NCBI GenBank assembly: GCA_035448545.1 | Contig: DAOTJE010000006.1 | Location: 124,001-188,000 of the forward strand | Direction of reading: 5' to 3' | Origin: Anaerobaca sp035448545 | GTDB lineage: Bacteria; Planctomycetota; Phycisphaerae; Sedimentisphaerales; Anaerobacaceae | Length of the DNA: 64,000 nucleotides | Notes under the pieces: model-generated | The model's database searches: none | Seen by the model: the letters and a program-made list of their open reading frames with translations, nothing else | What the model was told of the DNA's origin: nothing | Part shown: one piece after another, positions 26,297 to 35,486 of the stretch | Numbering within the stretch: position 1 is the stretch's first letter | Layout: every line of letters begins with the position of its first letter | Made by a program: the position numbers and the translations under genes

Positions 26297-27451
26297 ATGA
26301 GCTTTGATTTCGAGACTGTGCCCGACCGGCGGAACACCGACAGCCTCAAGTGGCGCCGCTACCACGGCCGGGACGTTATTCCGATGTGGGTGGCGGACAT
26401 GGACTTTCGGGCGCCGGCGTGCGTGCTGGAGGCGCTGCACGCACGGGTCGAGCACGGGGTGTTCGGCTATGCGGTTCCGCCGGAAGGGTTGGTGGAGGCG
26501 GTGGTCGAGCGGGTGGAGCGGCGATATCGCTGGAAGATTGAGCCTTCCTGGATCGTATGGTTGCCGGGGCTGGTTCCGGCGCTGAACCTGGCGAGCCGGG
26601 CCTTTGGCGACGATGGCGACGAGGTGCTGACCTTCACGCCGGCGTATCCACCCTTCCTGGCGGCCCCGGGACACATGCGCAGGGAGCTGCGGGTCGTTCC
26701 GTTGCGAAGGGACGGCAACCGCTGGACCTTCGACCTCGAACGGTTCAAGCGAGAGCTATCGGATCGGTCGAAAGTGCTGCTGCTGTGCAATCCGCACAAC
26801 CCGGTCGGCCGGCGGTACGAGCCGGAAGAACTGCGGGGCGTCGCGGAGATCTGCCTGCGCCGCAACGTCGTCATCTGCTCGGACGAGATTCACTGCGACC
26901 TTGTCCTCGACGGCGGCCCGCACGTGCCGATTGCCACACTCGGCGAGGAGATCGCCGCTCGCACGATCACGCTGATGGCGCCGAGCAAGACGTTTAACAT
27001 CCCGGGGCTCAACTGTGCCTTTGCCATCATCCCGAACGTGGAGTTGCGCAAGCCCTTCAAGAGGGCCCGCGAGGGGATCGTCCCGGGCACCAACGCCCTG
27101 GGTTACGCCGCCTGTCTGGCCGCCTACCGCGACGGCGAGCCGTGGAGAGCGGCGCTGATCGATGTCTTGCGTCGCAACAGGGATATCGTATACCGGACCG
27201 TCAACGAGGAGATTGCGGGGCTGTCGATGGACCAGGTCCAGGCGACATACCTGGCATGGATCAACACGACGGAGCTGGGCCTGCCCGAGCCGGCGAAATT
27301 CTTCGAGCAGGCGGGTGTGGGACTCTCGGACGGCGCAGACTTCCAGGGGCCGGGCTATGTACGGCTGAATTTCGGATGTCCGGAGAAGACCTTACGCGAA
27401 GGCCTCAACCGCATGAAGCACGCTGTCGAAGAGTTTACACGCCATCGATAG
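26297..27451 (+). CDS. MalY/PatB-type PLP-dependent C-S lyase / aminotransferase
   Basis: 384 residues, fold type I. The opening DFETVPDRRNTDSLKWRRY and PMWVADMDFRAPACVLEALHARVEHGVFGYA is diagnostic for the PatB/MalY group (cystathionine beta-lyases). Other marks are LLLCNPHNPVGRRY, VICSDEIHCDLVLDGGPHVPI and the PLP lysine in MAPSKTFNIPGLNCAF. These enzymes cleave cystathionine or cysteine S-conjugates, giving homocysteine or thiol, pyruvate and ammonia; some have other aminotransferase activity. It begins 144 bases after the propeller gene and 39 bases before the two-barrel gene. The same genome has a homocysteine cluster at 41.3-43.7 kb, so sulfur-amino-acid metabolism is a plausible setting. 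Confidence 0.88.
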   Translation: MSFDFETVPDRRNTDSLKWRRYHGRDVIPMWVADMDFRAPACVLEALHARVEHGVFGYAVPPEGLVEAVVERVERRYRWKIEPSWIVWLPGLVPALNLASRAFGDDGDEVLTFTPAYPPFLAAPGHMRRELRVVPLRRDGNRWTFDLERFKRELSDRSKVLLLCNPHNPVGRRYEPEELRGVAEICLRRNVVICSDEIHCDLVLDGGPHVPIATLGEEIAARTITLMAPSKTFNIPGLNCAFAIIPNVELRKPFKRAREGIVPGTNALGYAACLAAYRDGEPWRAALIDVLRRNRDIVYRTVNEEIAGLSMDQVQATYLAWINTTELGLPEPAKFFEQAGVGLSDGADFQGPGYVRLNFGCPEKTLREGLNRMKHAVEEFTRHR

Positions 27452-27490
27452 ACCAATCCTGCAACGCGACTGATTCCGGAGGTTCCGCTT

Positions 27491-30400
27491 ATGAAGCCAT
27501 CCCGTTTGATTCCGGGTCTGGTTCTGTCTATTGTGTCACTGGCCTGGGCTGTTGAAGCGACGCAGGACGACTACGGCGCGCCCGCGGTTGAGGTCCGACA
27601 GGAAGACGGGCGATGGATTGTGCAGGGACGCAGAAGCCGCGTCGAGGTCAATCCGGCCGACTTGCAGATGATCCTCAGCGCCGGCGGTCGCACCTGGTCC
27701 ACCGTCGCGTCGGCGGTGGGCGATTTGATTGTCGAAGCGGGTGGAAAGACGTACACGCTGTGCCTGGCCGAAGCGAAGGAGCGGGAGGTCTCGCCTTACC
27801 AGACCGGATTCAAGACCGGCGTCAAGATCGGGCTACGCGGTTACGCTCATGAAGGGACCGAGATCGACTTGTCGATCGCGCTGTCCGCCTGCCTGGAGGG
27901 TCCGCAGGAAGACCTTGTCTGTGAGCTGATTGCCGACGAGAGCCGTTGTCAGGTGATGGAGTGCCTCTGGCCGCCGGCGCTGGCCGACAGTTCGTTCGAT
28001 ACGACAATCGTTCCGTTCATGCAGGGGATGCTCCTGCCCAAGGACTGGCCGCAGAAGGTCTATCTGTACGACACGCTGAGTTACGGGCGCGGTCTGTACA
28101 TGCCGTGGTGGGGACATCAACAGGCCGACTCCGCGCTGCTCGTGCTGATGGAGACGCCCGACGACGGCGGCTGTCACTTCGATCATCCGGCAGGCGGACC
28201 GACGCGGATGCAACTGCGATGGGTCCACTCCCTCGGCCGGTTGCGTTATCCACGGCGTGTCCGCCTGTGCCTCTTCGACAAGGGCAACTACGTGGACATG
28301 GCCAAGCGCTACCGCGCCTACGTCCGCCGGACCGGCCACTTTGTCTCACTGCGGGAGAAGATCGCGCGCACGCCGCTCGTGGCCAGACTCGTCGGCAGTC
28401 CCGTCATCCACGCGGGCATCCTGGTTCATATCCAGCCCGAGTCGCAATACTACAACAAGGACGATCCCTCCAAGAATCACATCCTCACGACGTTCGACCA
28501 GATGGCCGCGTACCTGCGTGGTGTGGCCGGCAAAGGCGTGCCGCGCGCGTACGTCCATCTCGACGGATGGGGCTTTCGAGGCTACGACAATCTGCACCCC
28601 GACGTGTTGCCACCCTGCCCGGAGGCGGGCGGCTGGGACGGAATGAAGCGGCTGGCGCAAACGTGCGAAGACCTGAACTACGTGTTCGCGATCCACGACC
28701 AGTACCGGGACTACTACTGCGACGCGAAATCGTACGATCCGAGACACACCATCGTCGACCGCAACGGGGAGCGGCCCCTGTATGGCCTGTGGTATGGCGG
28801 CCGGCAGTCTATTCTCTGCCCGCGACTGGCGCCGGGACACGTGCAGAAGAACTACAGCGCCCTGCTGGACCACGGCATCAAGGTGCGCGGCGCCTATCTG
28901 GATGTCTTCGCGGTGGTGCCTCCCGACGAGTGCTACAGTCCCGAGCATCCGGCGACGCGCACCGACTGCCTGACGTACCGGGGGATGTGCTTCGACTTCA
29001 TCCGCTCGACCGGGGGCGTGGTCAGTTCCGAGGAGCCGGCCGACTGGGCGATTCCGCACCTCGACCTGGTCCACCATGGGCCGTACGCCCTGACACCGGG
29101 TCCGGGCTCCGGTCCGGCCATGGGTGTCCCGATCCCGCTGTTCAACCTCGTCTATCACGATGCGCTGCTGATGCCCTGGTCGCTGGACAGGGGAGCCTGG
29201 GGTATTCCCGAGACCGATCGGGGCTACCTGCATGGCCTGGCCAATGCGGGTCTTCCCTATCTGTCACTCGATCCGGGCCAGGTGGAGCTGGAGCAGGTTC
29301 GCACCATGTGCGCCCTGCACCAGCGCGTCGGACTTCTGGAGATGACCAAGCACGAGTTCCTCGACGAGTCCCTCCGCAAACAACGCACGACCTTCGCCGA
29401 CGGTACCACCGTCACGATCGATCTGAACGATGACAGCTTCCGCATCACGCCGGAGCTGTCACCCGCAGGCAGGCCCGCGCCCCCTCCGGAAGCCAAGTAC
29501 ATCGACGGCCGGCGGAACTACCACTTCGACGGCGCGATCTCCCGCGCCGTGCTGGAGAACTACCTGTCGCGCGCGATCACCATGAGCGAAGTCCTGCACG
29601 GTCAGGGCAACGTGGACGACAACCTCCGCATGCTCGACAACATCGGCGCCAAGTTCATCGGTCGGGCCATCTACCGCTGGGGTGGCGAGGCCGACCTGGA
29701 AAACCTGCTCGCGACAGCAAAACCGATTGCCGAGCGAATTCACGCCATGGATCCCAACATTGTTCTCCAGGCGGCCGCGTTTGAGATCGTCACCGAGCAG
29801 GTCAACCGGATTGCTGTTCCGGCTGCTCTCTTTGACGAGTTCGGTCTCGAACCGCAGCAGCGCAATTTCCGCTACGAGGCCATGCTCTATGCGGATGGGC
29901 ACCGGGTCGACCAGTGGCGGCGCGGCTCGTCCGTGCCGGACATGAGCCAGTTGGAAACGCGGATGTGGTTCACCTACCTCTGCCAGCGGTACGTCGACAT
30001 TGGCGTCGAGGCGATTCACTTCGGCCAGGTGGAGATCATGGATGACCGCGATCCCGACCACGTCCACTGGCGTGACATGATGCGCCGGGTCCGCCAATAT
30101 GCCCGCCGACACGCCAGACGGCACATGGTCATCTGTGACGCTCACGTGCCCAGCGGAGGTATCGTCCACGCGGGCGAACTGATGTTCGACGTGCATTCGT
30201 TCCCGTTGCGGATCGACGAGGTCGTCGAGCATCCCGAGCAGGGCGTTCTGAAGGTCGGCTATCTTGACAGCCTCTTCGGCCGCAGCAAAGGCGGCGTGAC
30301 CCCGAGCGGATGGTCGTGCGAAAGCCTGCCCTATCTGGTCGAGCTGGACAACTTCGGGCGAAGCGGACGCGAGGGCCGGAATATCGGCGCCCACTGGATC

Positions 30401-30649
30401 TGGGGCTACGACGAAATCTGCTGGTTTGCTCACCAGAGCCCCGAATACCGCAACCAATGGCTTCGTTATGCCTGGGACTGGATCTGCCGGCACGACCGCA
30501 ACGGCTACCTTCAGATGCCCGGCAGCCGCACGCTCGCGGCCCCCGTCGGTGACGTGCACTGGTACTGGGCCAACACGCCGAGCGACGCGGTGCCGACCGG
30601 CTTCGGCCAGGAAGAAACCATCAAATCCATCTGGGGCGACGAACCCTGA
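27491..30649 (+). CDS. Secreted two-barrel glycosidase-like protein (DUF5696/GH101-like N-terminal half)
   Basis: 1052 residues with signal peptide (MKPSRLIPGLVLSIVSLAWA) and a good ribosome site (GGAGG). The N-terminal ~240 residues are beta-rich (galactose-mutarotase-like). Residues about 290-640 look like a TIM barrel: FDQMAAYLRGVAGKGVPRAYVHLDGWGFRGYDN, then Asp471 in GAYLDVFAV and Glu514/Glu515 in VVSSEEPADW, the strand-end acids expected for a retaining glycosidase. Residues about 680-1040 form a second barrel-like unit (RRNYHFDGAISRAVLENYLSRAITMSEVLHG..., IEAIHFGQVEIMDDRDPDH, HMVICDAHVPSGG). Fusion of two such units in one chain is unusual. Substrate is unknown; context suggests complex plant, algal or host glycans. 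Confidence 0.75.
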   Translation: MKPSRLIPGLVLSIVSLAWAVEATQDDYGAPAVEVRQEDGRWIVQGRRSRVEVNPADLQMILSAGGRTWSTVASAVGDLIVEAGGKTYTLCLAEAKEREVSPYQTGFKTGVKIGLRGYAHEGTEIDLSIALSACLEGPQEDLVCELIADESRCQVMECLWPPALADSSFDTTIVPFMQGMLLPKDWPQKVYLYDTLSYGRGLYMPWWGHQQADSALLVLMETPDDGGCHFDHPAGGPTRMQLRWVHSLGRLRYPRRVRLCLFDKGNYVDMAKRYRAYVRRTGHFVSLREKIARTPLVARLVGSPVIHAGILVHIQPESQYYNKDDPSKNHILTTFDQMAAYLRGVAGKGVPRAYVHLDGWGFRGYDNLHPDVLPPCPEAGGWDGMKRLAQTCEDLNYVFAIHDQYRDYYCDAKSYDPRHTIVDRNGERPLYGLWYGGRQSILCPRLAPGHVQKNYSALLDHGIKVRGAYLDVFAVVPPDECYSPEHPATRTDCLTYRGMCFDFIRSTGGVVSSEEPADWAIPHLDLVHHGPYALTPGPGSGPAMGVPIPLFNLVYHDALLMPWSLDRGAWGIPETDRGYLHGLANAGLPYLSLDPGQVELEQVRTMCALHQRVGLLEMTKHEFLDESLRKQRTTFADGTTVTIDLNDDSFRITPELSPAGRPAPPPEAKYIDGRRNYHFDGAISRAVLENYLSRAITMSEVLHGQGNVDDNLRMLDNIGAKFIGRAIYRWGGEADLENLLATAKPIAERIHAMDPNIVLQAAAFEIVTEQVNRIAVPAALFDEFGLEPQQRNFRYEAMLYADGHRVDQWRRGSSVPDMSQLETRMWFTYLCQRYVDIGVEAIHFGQVEIMDDRDPDHVHWRDMMRRVRQYARRHARRHMVICDAHVPSGGIVHAGELMFDVHSFPLRIDEVVEHPEQGVLKVGYLDSLFGRSKGGVTPSGWSCESLPYLVELDNFGRSGREGRNIGAHWIWGYDEICWFAHQSPEYRNQWLRYAWDWICRHDRNGYLQMPGSRTLAAPVGDVHWYWANTPSDAVPTGFGQEETIKSIWGDEP

Positions 30650-30727
30650 ACGACACATAGCAGCCCCGGAGGCGAAGGTTTTGGGATGACTCATGGTCGG
30701 GTGTGTCTGTGTTGATGAGAGATTGCT

Positions 30728-32284
30728 ATGAAGACCGCTCTTCTGTTGATGGCAGGGGTGATTTTCGGTGTGGCTCCGGCGGTCTGCCAGGGTGCGTCTC
30801 CGGCTGATCACTGGACCGTGAAGGTAACCGGCGGCGAAGTTCGCGGCGTCGTTAAAGACGGTGTCGCGTCGTTCAAAGGCATCCCGTTCGCCGCGCCGCC
30901 GGTTGGCGAGTTGCGATGGAAGGCGCCGCAGCCGGTTGTGCCGTGGAACGGTGTGCGGGAGGCTGACAAGTTCGGGCCGCCGCCCATGCAGTCGGCCCTC
31001 TTGACGCTTTTGTACCAGGCCAGGCCCAGCGAGGACTGCCTGTATCTTAACGTTTGGACAGCCGCGAAGGACGCCGGTGAGCGCCGCCCAGTCATGGTCT
31101 ATATCTACGGCGGGGCGTTCAACGGCGGAGCCGCCAACGCCTACGATGGGACCAACTTCGCCAACAAGAAGGGAGTCGTACTGGTCATACCCAACTACCG
31201 CGTCGGTGTCTTCGGTTTCCTCGCCCACCCCGAGCTCAGCGCCGAGAGCGGCAAGGGCTCCGGCTGCTATGGCATCCAGGACCAGATCGCCGCCCTGCGC
31301 TGGGTGAAGGAGAACATCGCTCAGTTCGGCGGCGATCCGTGTAACGTGACGGTCTTCGGCCAGTCGGCGGGCGGCATTTCGGTCTCCATTCTCGCGCAGT
31401 CGCCGCTTGCCAGGGGACTATTCCATCGGGCCATTTCCCAGAGTGGCGGATCGATGGCCCCGATCAAGACCGCTGCCGACCAGGAGAACGTCATCATTCC
31501 CTCGCTCGCTCTGGCGGAGCAGACGGGAAAGGCGTTTCTTGCCGACCTCGGGGTGGCCGACATCCAGGCGGCCCGCGCGCTCAGCGCAAACGCCGTGCAG
31601 AAAGGCAAGGTCAGGAGCTTGCCTTGGCCCGTGGCCGACGGTGAGACGATCGTCGGCGACAATCCGCTCGAGTTGTACGAGCGAGGGCAGTTCAATGACA
31701 CCCCGGTGCTGGTCGGGACCAACTCCGACGACGCGTTGTTCGGCTCGAGACTGACGCCGGCGGCGTTCGAAAAGCGCATGCGGGAACAATATCCCCTGGC
31801 GGCTGAGGAGATCCTCGCGGCGTATCCGCACGCGACCACGGCGGAAGCCACTCGGTCCACCCGCGATATCGCACGTGATGTGCTCTTTGCGTGGCCGAGC
31901 TGGGCGTGGGCGAAGATGCAGTCGCAGCACGGCAAGGGCAAGGCGTACCTCTACTATTTCGACTACGCCGACAAGCCGGGGGAGGCTGGCCACGGGGCGG
32001 AGATTGGCTACGTGTTCGGCAACCTGAGCGGCGGCTTGTTCAGGCGGGCTGTCTCGCCCGAGAAGCGCGCGATGTCGGAGGTGATCATGTCCTACTGGGT
32101 CAATTTCGCGACCCGTGGCAACCCCAATGGCCCCGGCTTGCCGCCGTGGCCTGCGTTTGACGCAGAGACGATGAGCGCCATGATCTTCACCAGAACGCCC
32201 CAAGCAGGCCCGATTCCAAACCTCGAAAAGCTCAAGGCGTTCGACACGTACTACGCCAGGCTGAGGGAACACCGCCGCGAGTGA
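30728..32284 (+). CDS. Secreted type-B carboxylesterase
   Basis: 518 residues with signal peptide (MKTALLLMAGVIFGVAPAVCQG). Carboxylesterase type B marks are present: GVASFKGIPFAAPPVGELRWKAPQP, the EDCLYLNVWTA motif, GGAFNGG oxyanion loop, and the nucleophile elbow VFGQSAGGISVS. A later GAEIGYVFGN supplies the His region. It hydrolyses carboxyl esters, here likely acyl groups on polysaccharides or xenobiotics. It is the last gene of the plus-strand block and lies 78 bases after the two-barrel glycosidase gene. Confidence 0.92.
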   Translation: MKTALLLMAGVIFGVAPAVCQGASPADHWTVKVTGGEVRGVVKDGVASFKGIPFAAPPVGELRWKAPQPVVPWNGVREADKFGPPPMQSALLTLLYQARPSEDCLYLNVWTAAKDAGERRPVMVYIYGGAFNGGAANAYDGTNFANKKGVVLVIPNYRVGVFGFLAHPELSAESGKGSGCYGIQDQIAALRWVKENIAQFGGDPCNVTVFGQSAGGISVSILAQSPLARGLFHRAISQSGGSMAPIKTAADQENVIIPSLALAEQTGKAFLADLGVADIQAARALSANAVQKGKVRSLPWPVADGETIVGDNPLELYERGQFNDTPVLVGTNSDDALFGSRLTPAAFEKRMREQYPLAAEEILAAYPHATTAEATRSTRDIARDVLFAWPSWAWAKMQSQHGKGKAYLYYFDYADKPGEAGHGAEIGYVFGNLSGGLFRRAVSPEKRAMSEVIMSYWVNFATRGNPNGPGLPPWPAFDAETMSAMIFTRTPQAGPIPNLEKLKAFDTYYARLREHRRE

Positions 32285-32332
32285 GTGATGGCTATCATCC
32301 CACGGGGCCACGCGATGTCACGGTAGCGCCGG

Positions 32333-34564
32333 TTAGTTCTGAAGGACGCGGCAGTGGGTTCGCAGCAGGGCTCGGATGTCCACCAGGTCCGCCTCGGGAC
32401 CGAGATAGCCGCGCAGGGCGGTCACTCTCTTCTCGGTGTCGGAATTACTCTTTGGATAGGCGAACAGGTACTTGATCGAAGCATCGACGGCGCCGGCGGT
32501 GTCACCGGCGGCTTCGGCCCGCTGGGCTTGCAGGGCGAACCGCTGCCCGTGTTTGCCGCAAGCTGTCTCCAGAGCCTTCTTGAGATTGCCGACCGCCGCA
32601 TTGGCTGCGGCTTCGAGCAGCCGCGCCTCGTCGGGCAATACCAGCGGGTCTTCCGGCACGTTGTGCGCCGCATCAGGCGAAACGAACTGGTCCGACTGGG
32701 CGTGCTGGCCCTCGACGCGTTCGGCCAGCAGCACCTCGCCTGTCGCGGTGTCGAGCATCTTGAGCATGCAGCTGACCTTGGCCGTCCAGGTCGCCGTCTG
32801 GATTGGATACTGGAACGCGACCATGTGGGGCACGAGCACCTCCTTGGGCGTCATCGCCACGCGCATCTGAGCGGCCCCCACATCGGTCGCCGCGTTCACG
32901 ACGCGTTGCTTCGCCTCGTCCACCTCGGCGCGGGCCCGTCGCTTGGCGGCCTGCGCGGCGGCATCGTGCGGGTCGGCGTGGTCGTACCGCGCCAGTCTTG
33001 CCTCGGCCTCGGCCAGTCTCTGTCGCGCCCGGTCGAGTTCTCTTTGTGCGTGGTCGAGGGTCTTGACGGCCTCGCCATATTCCGGATTGGGTTGGGACAC
33101 GAACCCATCCTGGTAAGTCGATTCGCCTTGGCCGGTTTGTCGGGTTTCATTGGTTACCTTGCCCTCAAGCACCTGGCCGACGAGCAGCGCATCGACTCCG
33201 TGCAGCTTGCCGGCGGGCACGCGGAACTGCGGATCGATCAGGTCGGTGGCGCTGAGCTGCTGCTCATCGAGGATGGTCTGAAGGTCCCCTGGTTCCACCA
33301 GCATCATGTTGGCCGGACGCGCATGCGTCAGGTGCTCCAGCGCGATCGACGCGAGCGTATCGGCAATCGCCTGTTGCGGCGGCGTCGCGCGGAAGCCGAC
33401 GAACCCCACCGTATACTGCACCGCCTGCTGCACCTGGCCGGCGCACTGGCTGAGCTGGCGCCGCGCATCGAAGTTGTCAGGCTCGTACCCTAACGCCACG
33501 ACCGCATGAAACAGGCCGCAGCCGTCGGCGCCGTCGCGCGCACATTGCCGGGAGGCCTCCAGATGTCGCCTGGCCAGCGTCGCTCGCGCTTCAGCCGCAA
33601 GAGTCGCCGCACCGCCGTAGCCGCCGAGCAGGTCCTGGCTTTTTGTGAACAGCCGCAGCGCAGTAGCGAAGTCGCCGCCGGCCATGGCCTGACGGCCCTG
33701 CCCGATCCAGCGGTCGCACACCGCCTGCCTGGCCTGCTCCAGCAGACCGGGAAGGTCCGGATGCAACGGGTACAATCGCTGCGCCTGCTCCAGAACGCGA
33801 AGCGCCTCTTCGCAGTCGCCCTGTCCCAGAAGCGTCTGCCCGCGCGCGACCAGCCCCGTCGCCTCACGCCGGTTCTGCACGGTTTGGAGGACGTCTTTCG
33901 CTTCCCGTCCGTCGTCGCGGTAGTTCAGCGCCGTCTGGGCCTCGGTCACCGCTGCCTCCGGGTCGTTCGCATATAGGCGGTCTTTGGCCCGCGCCAGGTA
34001 GTACTGATACGCCCGCTCCTGAATCTGCTTGAGGTCGCCCTGCCCGCCGGGCATCGTCCGATTGAGATGCAGCGCCTCGGTCATGCGCCCGACCGCCGCG
34101 CTCCATTGTCCCTGCTCGGCCAGCGACAGCGCTTCGCTGCGCATCTGTTCGGCGTTGGCCGCAGCGCCGGCGATGCGCTGGCTCATCGATCGATACAATG
34201 GCTCGGCCGGACAATATCGGACACAGCGTTCGATGAACTTCTGCGCGCCCGCCAGGTCGGCCTGCCCGAAGCAGAGTTCCGCCTCGCGATAGTAGAACTG
34301 GCCCGCCTGCTGCTTGGTCTGTTCGAGCTTCTCGCGATAGCGATCGGCCGCTTTGTTGTTGTTGCCTTTCTCCGCCAGGGCGACCGCCTCTTCCAGCTCC
34401 TCGATGGCCTTCTCGTACTGGCCCTCCTGCGAGAGCCGGGCGCCCTTCTTGTATGCCTTCTGGTGCGCGCATCCGGCCGCGATCAGAAAGACTGACAACG
34501 CCAGCACTGCGGGCAACAGTTTGCCCATCCATTGGCCTCGACTCGTACGTGTTGTCCGCATCAT
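32333..34564 (-). CDS. TPR-containing lipoprotein with CsgG-like domain
   Basis: 743 residues (731 if started at the internal ATG 34528). The lipobox LIAAGC gives a membrane-anchored exported protein. Residues about 25-330 are helical with TPR-like periodicity (KGARLSQEGQYEKAIEELEEAVALAEKGNN..., GQTLLGQGDCEEALRVLEQAQRLYP...). Residues about 385-600 resemble the CsgG/curli-secretion fold, with ANMMLVEPGDLQTILDEQQ, GVDALLVGQVLEGKV and TWTAKVSCMLKMLDTATGEVLLAERVEG, interrupted by an Ala/Arg/Glu coiled coil. Such proteins may form outer-membrane pores or act as envelope stress scaffolds; no curli genes are nearby. It is convergent with the esterase and has no partner. Confidence 0.75.
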   Translation of the reverse strand: MMRTTRTSRGQWMGKLLPAVLALSVFLIAAGCAHQKAYKKGARLSQEGQYEKAIEELEEAVALAEKGNNNKAADRYREKLEQTKQQAGQFYYREAELCFGQADLAGAQKFIERCVRYCPAEPLYRSMSQRIAGAAANAEQMRSEALSLAEQGQWSAAVGRMTEALHLNRTMPGGQGDLKQIQERAYQYYLARAKDRLYANDPEAAVTEAQTALNYRDDGREAKDVLQTVQNRREATGLVARGQTLLGQGDCEEALRVLEQAQRLYPLHPDLPGLLEQARQAVCDRWIGQGRQAMAGGDFATALRLFTKSQDLLGGYGGAATLAAEARATLARRHLEASRQCARDGADGCGLFHAVVALGYEPDNFDARRQLSQCAGQVQQAVQYTVGFVGFRATPPQQAIADTLASIALEHLTHARPANMMLVEPGDLQTILDEQQLSATDLIDPQFRVPAGKLHGVDALLVGQVLEGKVTNETRQTGQGESTYQDGFVSQPNPEYGEAVKTLDHAQRELDRARQRLAEAEARLARYDHADPHDAAAQAAKRRARAEVDEAKQRVVNAATDVGAAQMRVAMTPKEVLVPHMVAFQYPIQTATWTAKVSCMLKMLDTATGEVLLAERVEGQHAQSDQFVSPDAAHNVPEDPLVLPDEARLLEAAANAAVGNLKKALETACGKHGQRFALQAQRAEAAGDTAGAVDASIKYLFAYPKSNSDTEKRVTALRGYLGPEADLVDIRALLRTHCRVLQN

Positions 34565-34809
34565 TTCGCCCCGCCTTTCTTTCCGGCTTCATTCGATTCC
34601 ATCGTCACTTGCCGGCCCATTCTACCGCGTCCCCGTCCGACGGCAACCGCCGTATCCCAGCCGCGCCGCTGTCGAAACGCACGATACTGCGCCTCTACCG
34701 TCTTTAAGGCCGCGACGCCGCGGCGCGTCACGTCCCTGGCCGACCCATGCGACAGGAAACCACGCCGGCAAGACCCGAATTCTCTCACGGGAAGCCCAGG
34801 AAATGCCGA

Positions 34810-34841
34810 TTTACATTGCGGCAGGTTATCATATATGATAA
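34810..34841 (+). promoter_or_regulatory. abiE promoter with overlapping palindromic operator
   Basis: TTTACA (34810-34815), 18-base spacer, TATGAT (34834-34839). A perfect 16-base palindrome TTATCATATATGATAA (34826-34841) covers the -10. The predicted transcript start near 34846 is only about 5 bases before the AbiEi start codon, so the mRNA would be nearly leaderless. AbiEi-type antitoxins are known to repress their own promoter through inverted repeats. Confidence 0.7.
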
Positions 34842-34850
34842 GATAGTGCA

Positions 34851-35486
34851 ATGAAATGGCATGAACTGCTCCAAGTGGTGGCGGATGTGCCGGTCTTTCG
34901 CACGGGCTTTCTGGCCGCGAGCGCCGATAGTCTGCCCGCTCTGCGTCTCCAACTGAGCCGCTGGGTCAAAGCCGGCAAGCTGATCCAGCTTGCCAAGGGA
35001 CTGTACACGCTGGCGGAGCCTTACCGCAAGGTCCGCGTGCATCCATTCGTCCTGGCCAACGCGATGAAGAAGGCCTCGTACGTGAGTCTCCAGTCGGCGC
35101 TGGCGCACTTCGGGATGATCCCCGAGCACGTTCCCACGGTGACCAGTGTCACGACACAGCGACCGCAACGAGTCGAGACGCCCCTGGGCGCGTTCGCATT
35201 CCGGCGCATCAAGAAGAGCTGGTTTCACAGCTACAAGCAGGTCGATCTCGGGAGGGGTCAACAGGCGTTCGTCGCCACGCCCGAAAAGGCTCTGCTGGAT
35301 CTGGTGTACTTGACGGCTGGCAGCGACAGTCTCGACTTGCTGACGGAGCTTCGCCTGCAAAACCTGGAAAGACTCGACCTGGCTGTCCTGACGAGTCTGG
35401 CAGAGGCTGCGGGAAGTCCAAAGCTGCGTCACGCGGCCAGGCGGATCGTGCGACTGGTTGCGGAAGAAGCAGGAGAGGAGCTATGA
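34851..35486 (+). CDS. Type IV toxin-antitoxin AbiEi-family antitoxin/repressor
   Basis: 211 residues with an N-terminal winged HTH (DSLPALRLQLSRWVKAGKLIQLAKGLYTLAEPYRK) and the AbiEi antitoxin domain (ANAMKKASYVSLQSALAHFGMIPEHVPTVTSVTT...ATPEKALLDLVYL). AbiEi neutralises AbiEii without stable binding and represses the operon. Overlaps the toxin gene by 4 bases (ATGA). A palindromic operator overlaps the promoter. There is no visible ribosome site within the short leader. Confidence 0.9.
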   Translation: MKWHELLQVVADVPVFRTGFLAASADSLPALRLQLSRWVKAGKLIQLAKGLYTLAEPYRKVRVHPFVLANAMKKASYVSLQSALAHFGMIPEHVPTVTSVTTQRPQRVETPLGAFAFRRIKKSWFHSYKQVDLGRGQQAFVATPEKALLDLVYLTAGSDSLDLLTELRLQNLERLDLAVLTSLAEAAGSPKLRHAARRIVRLVAEEAGEEL

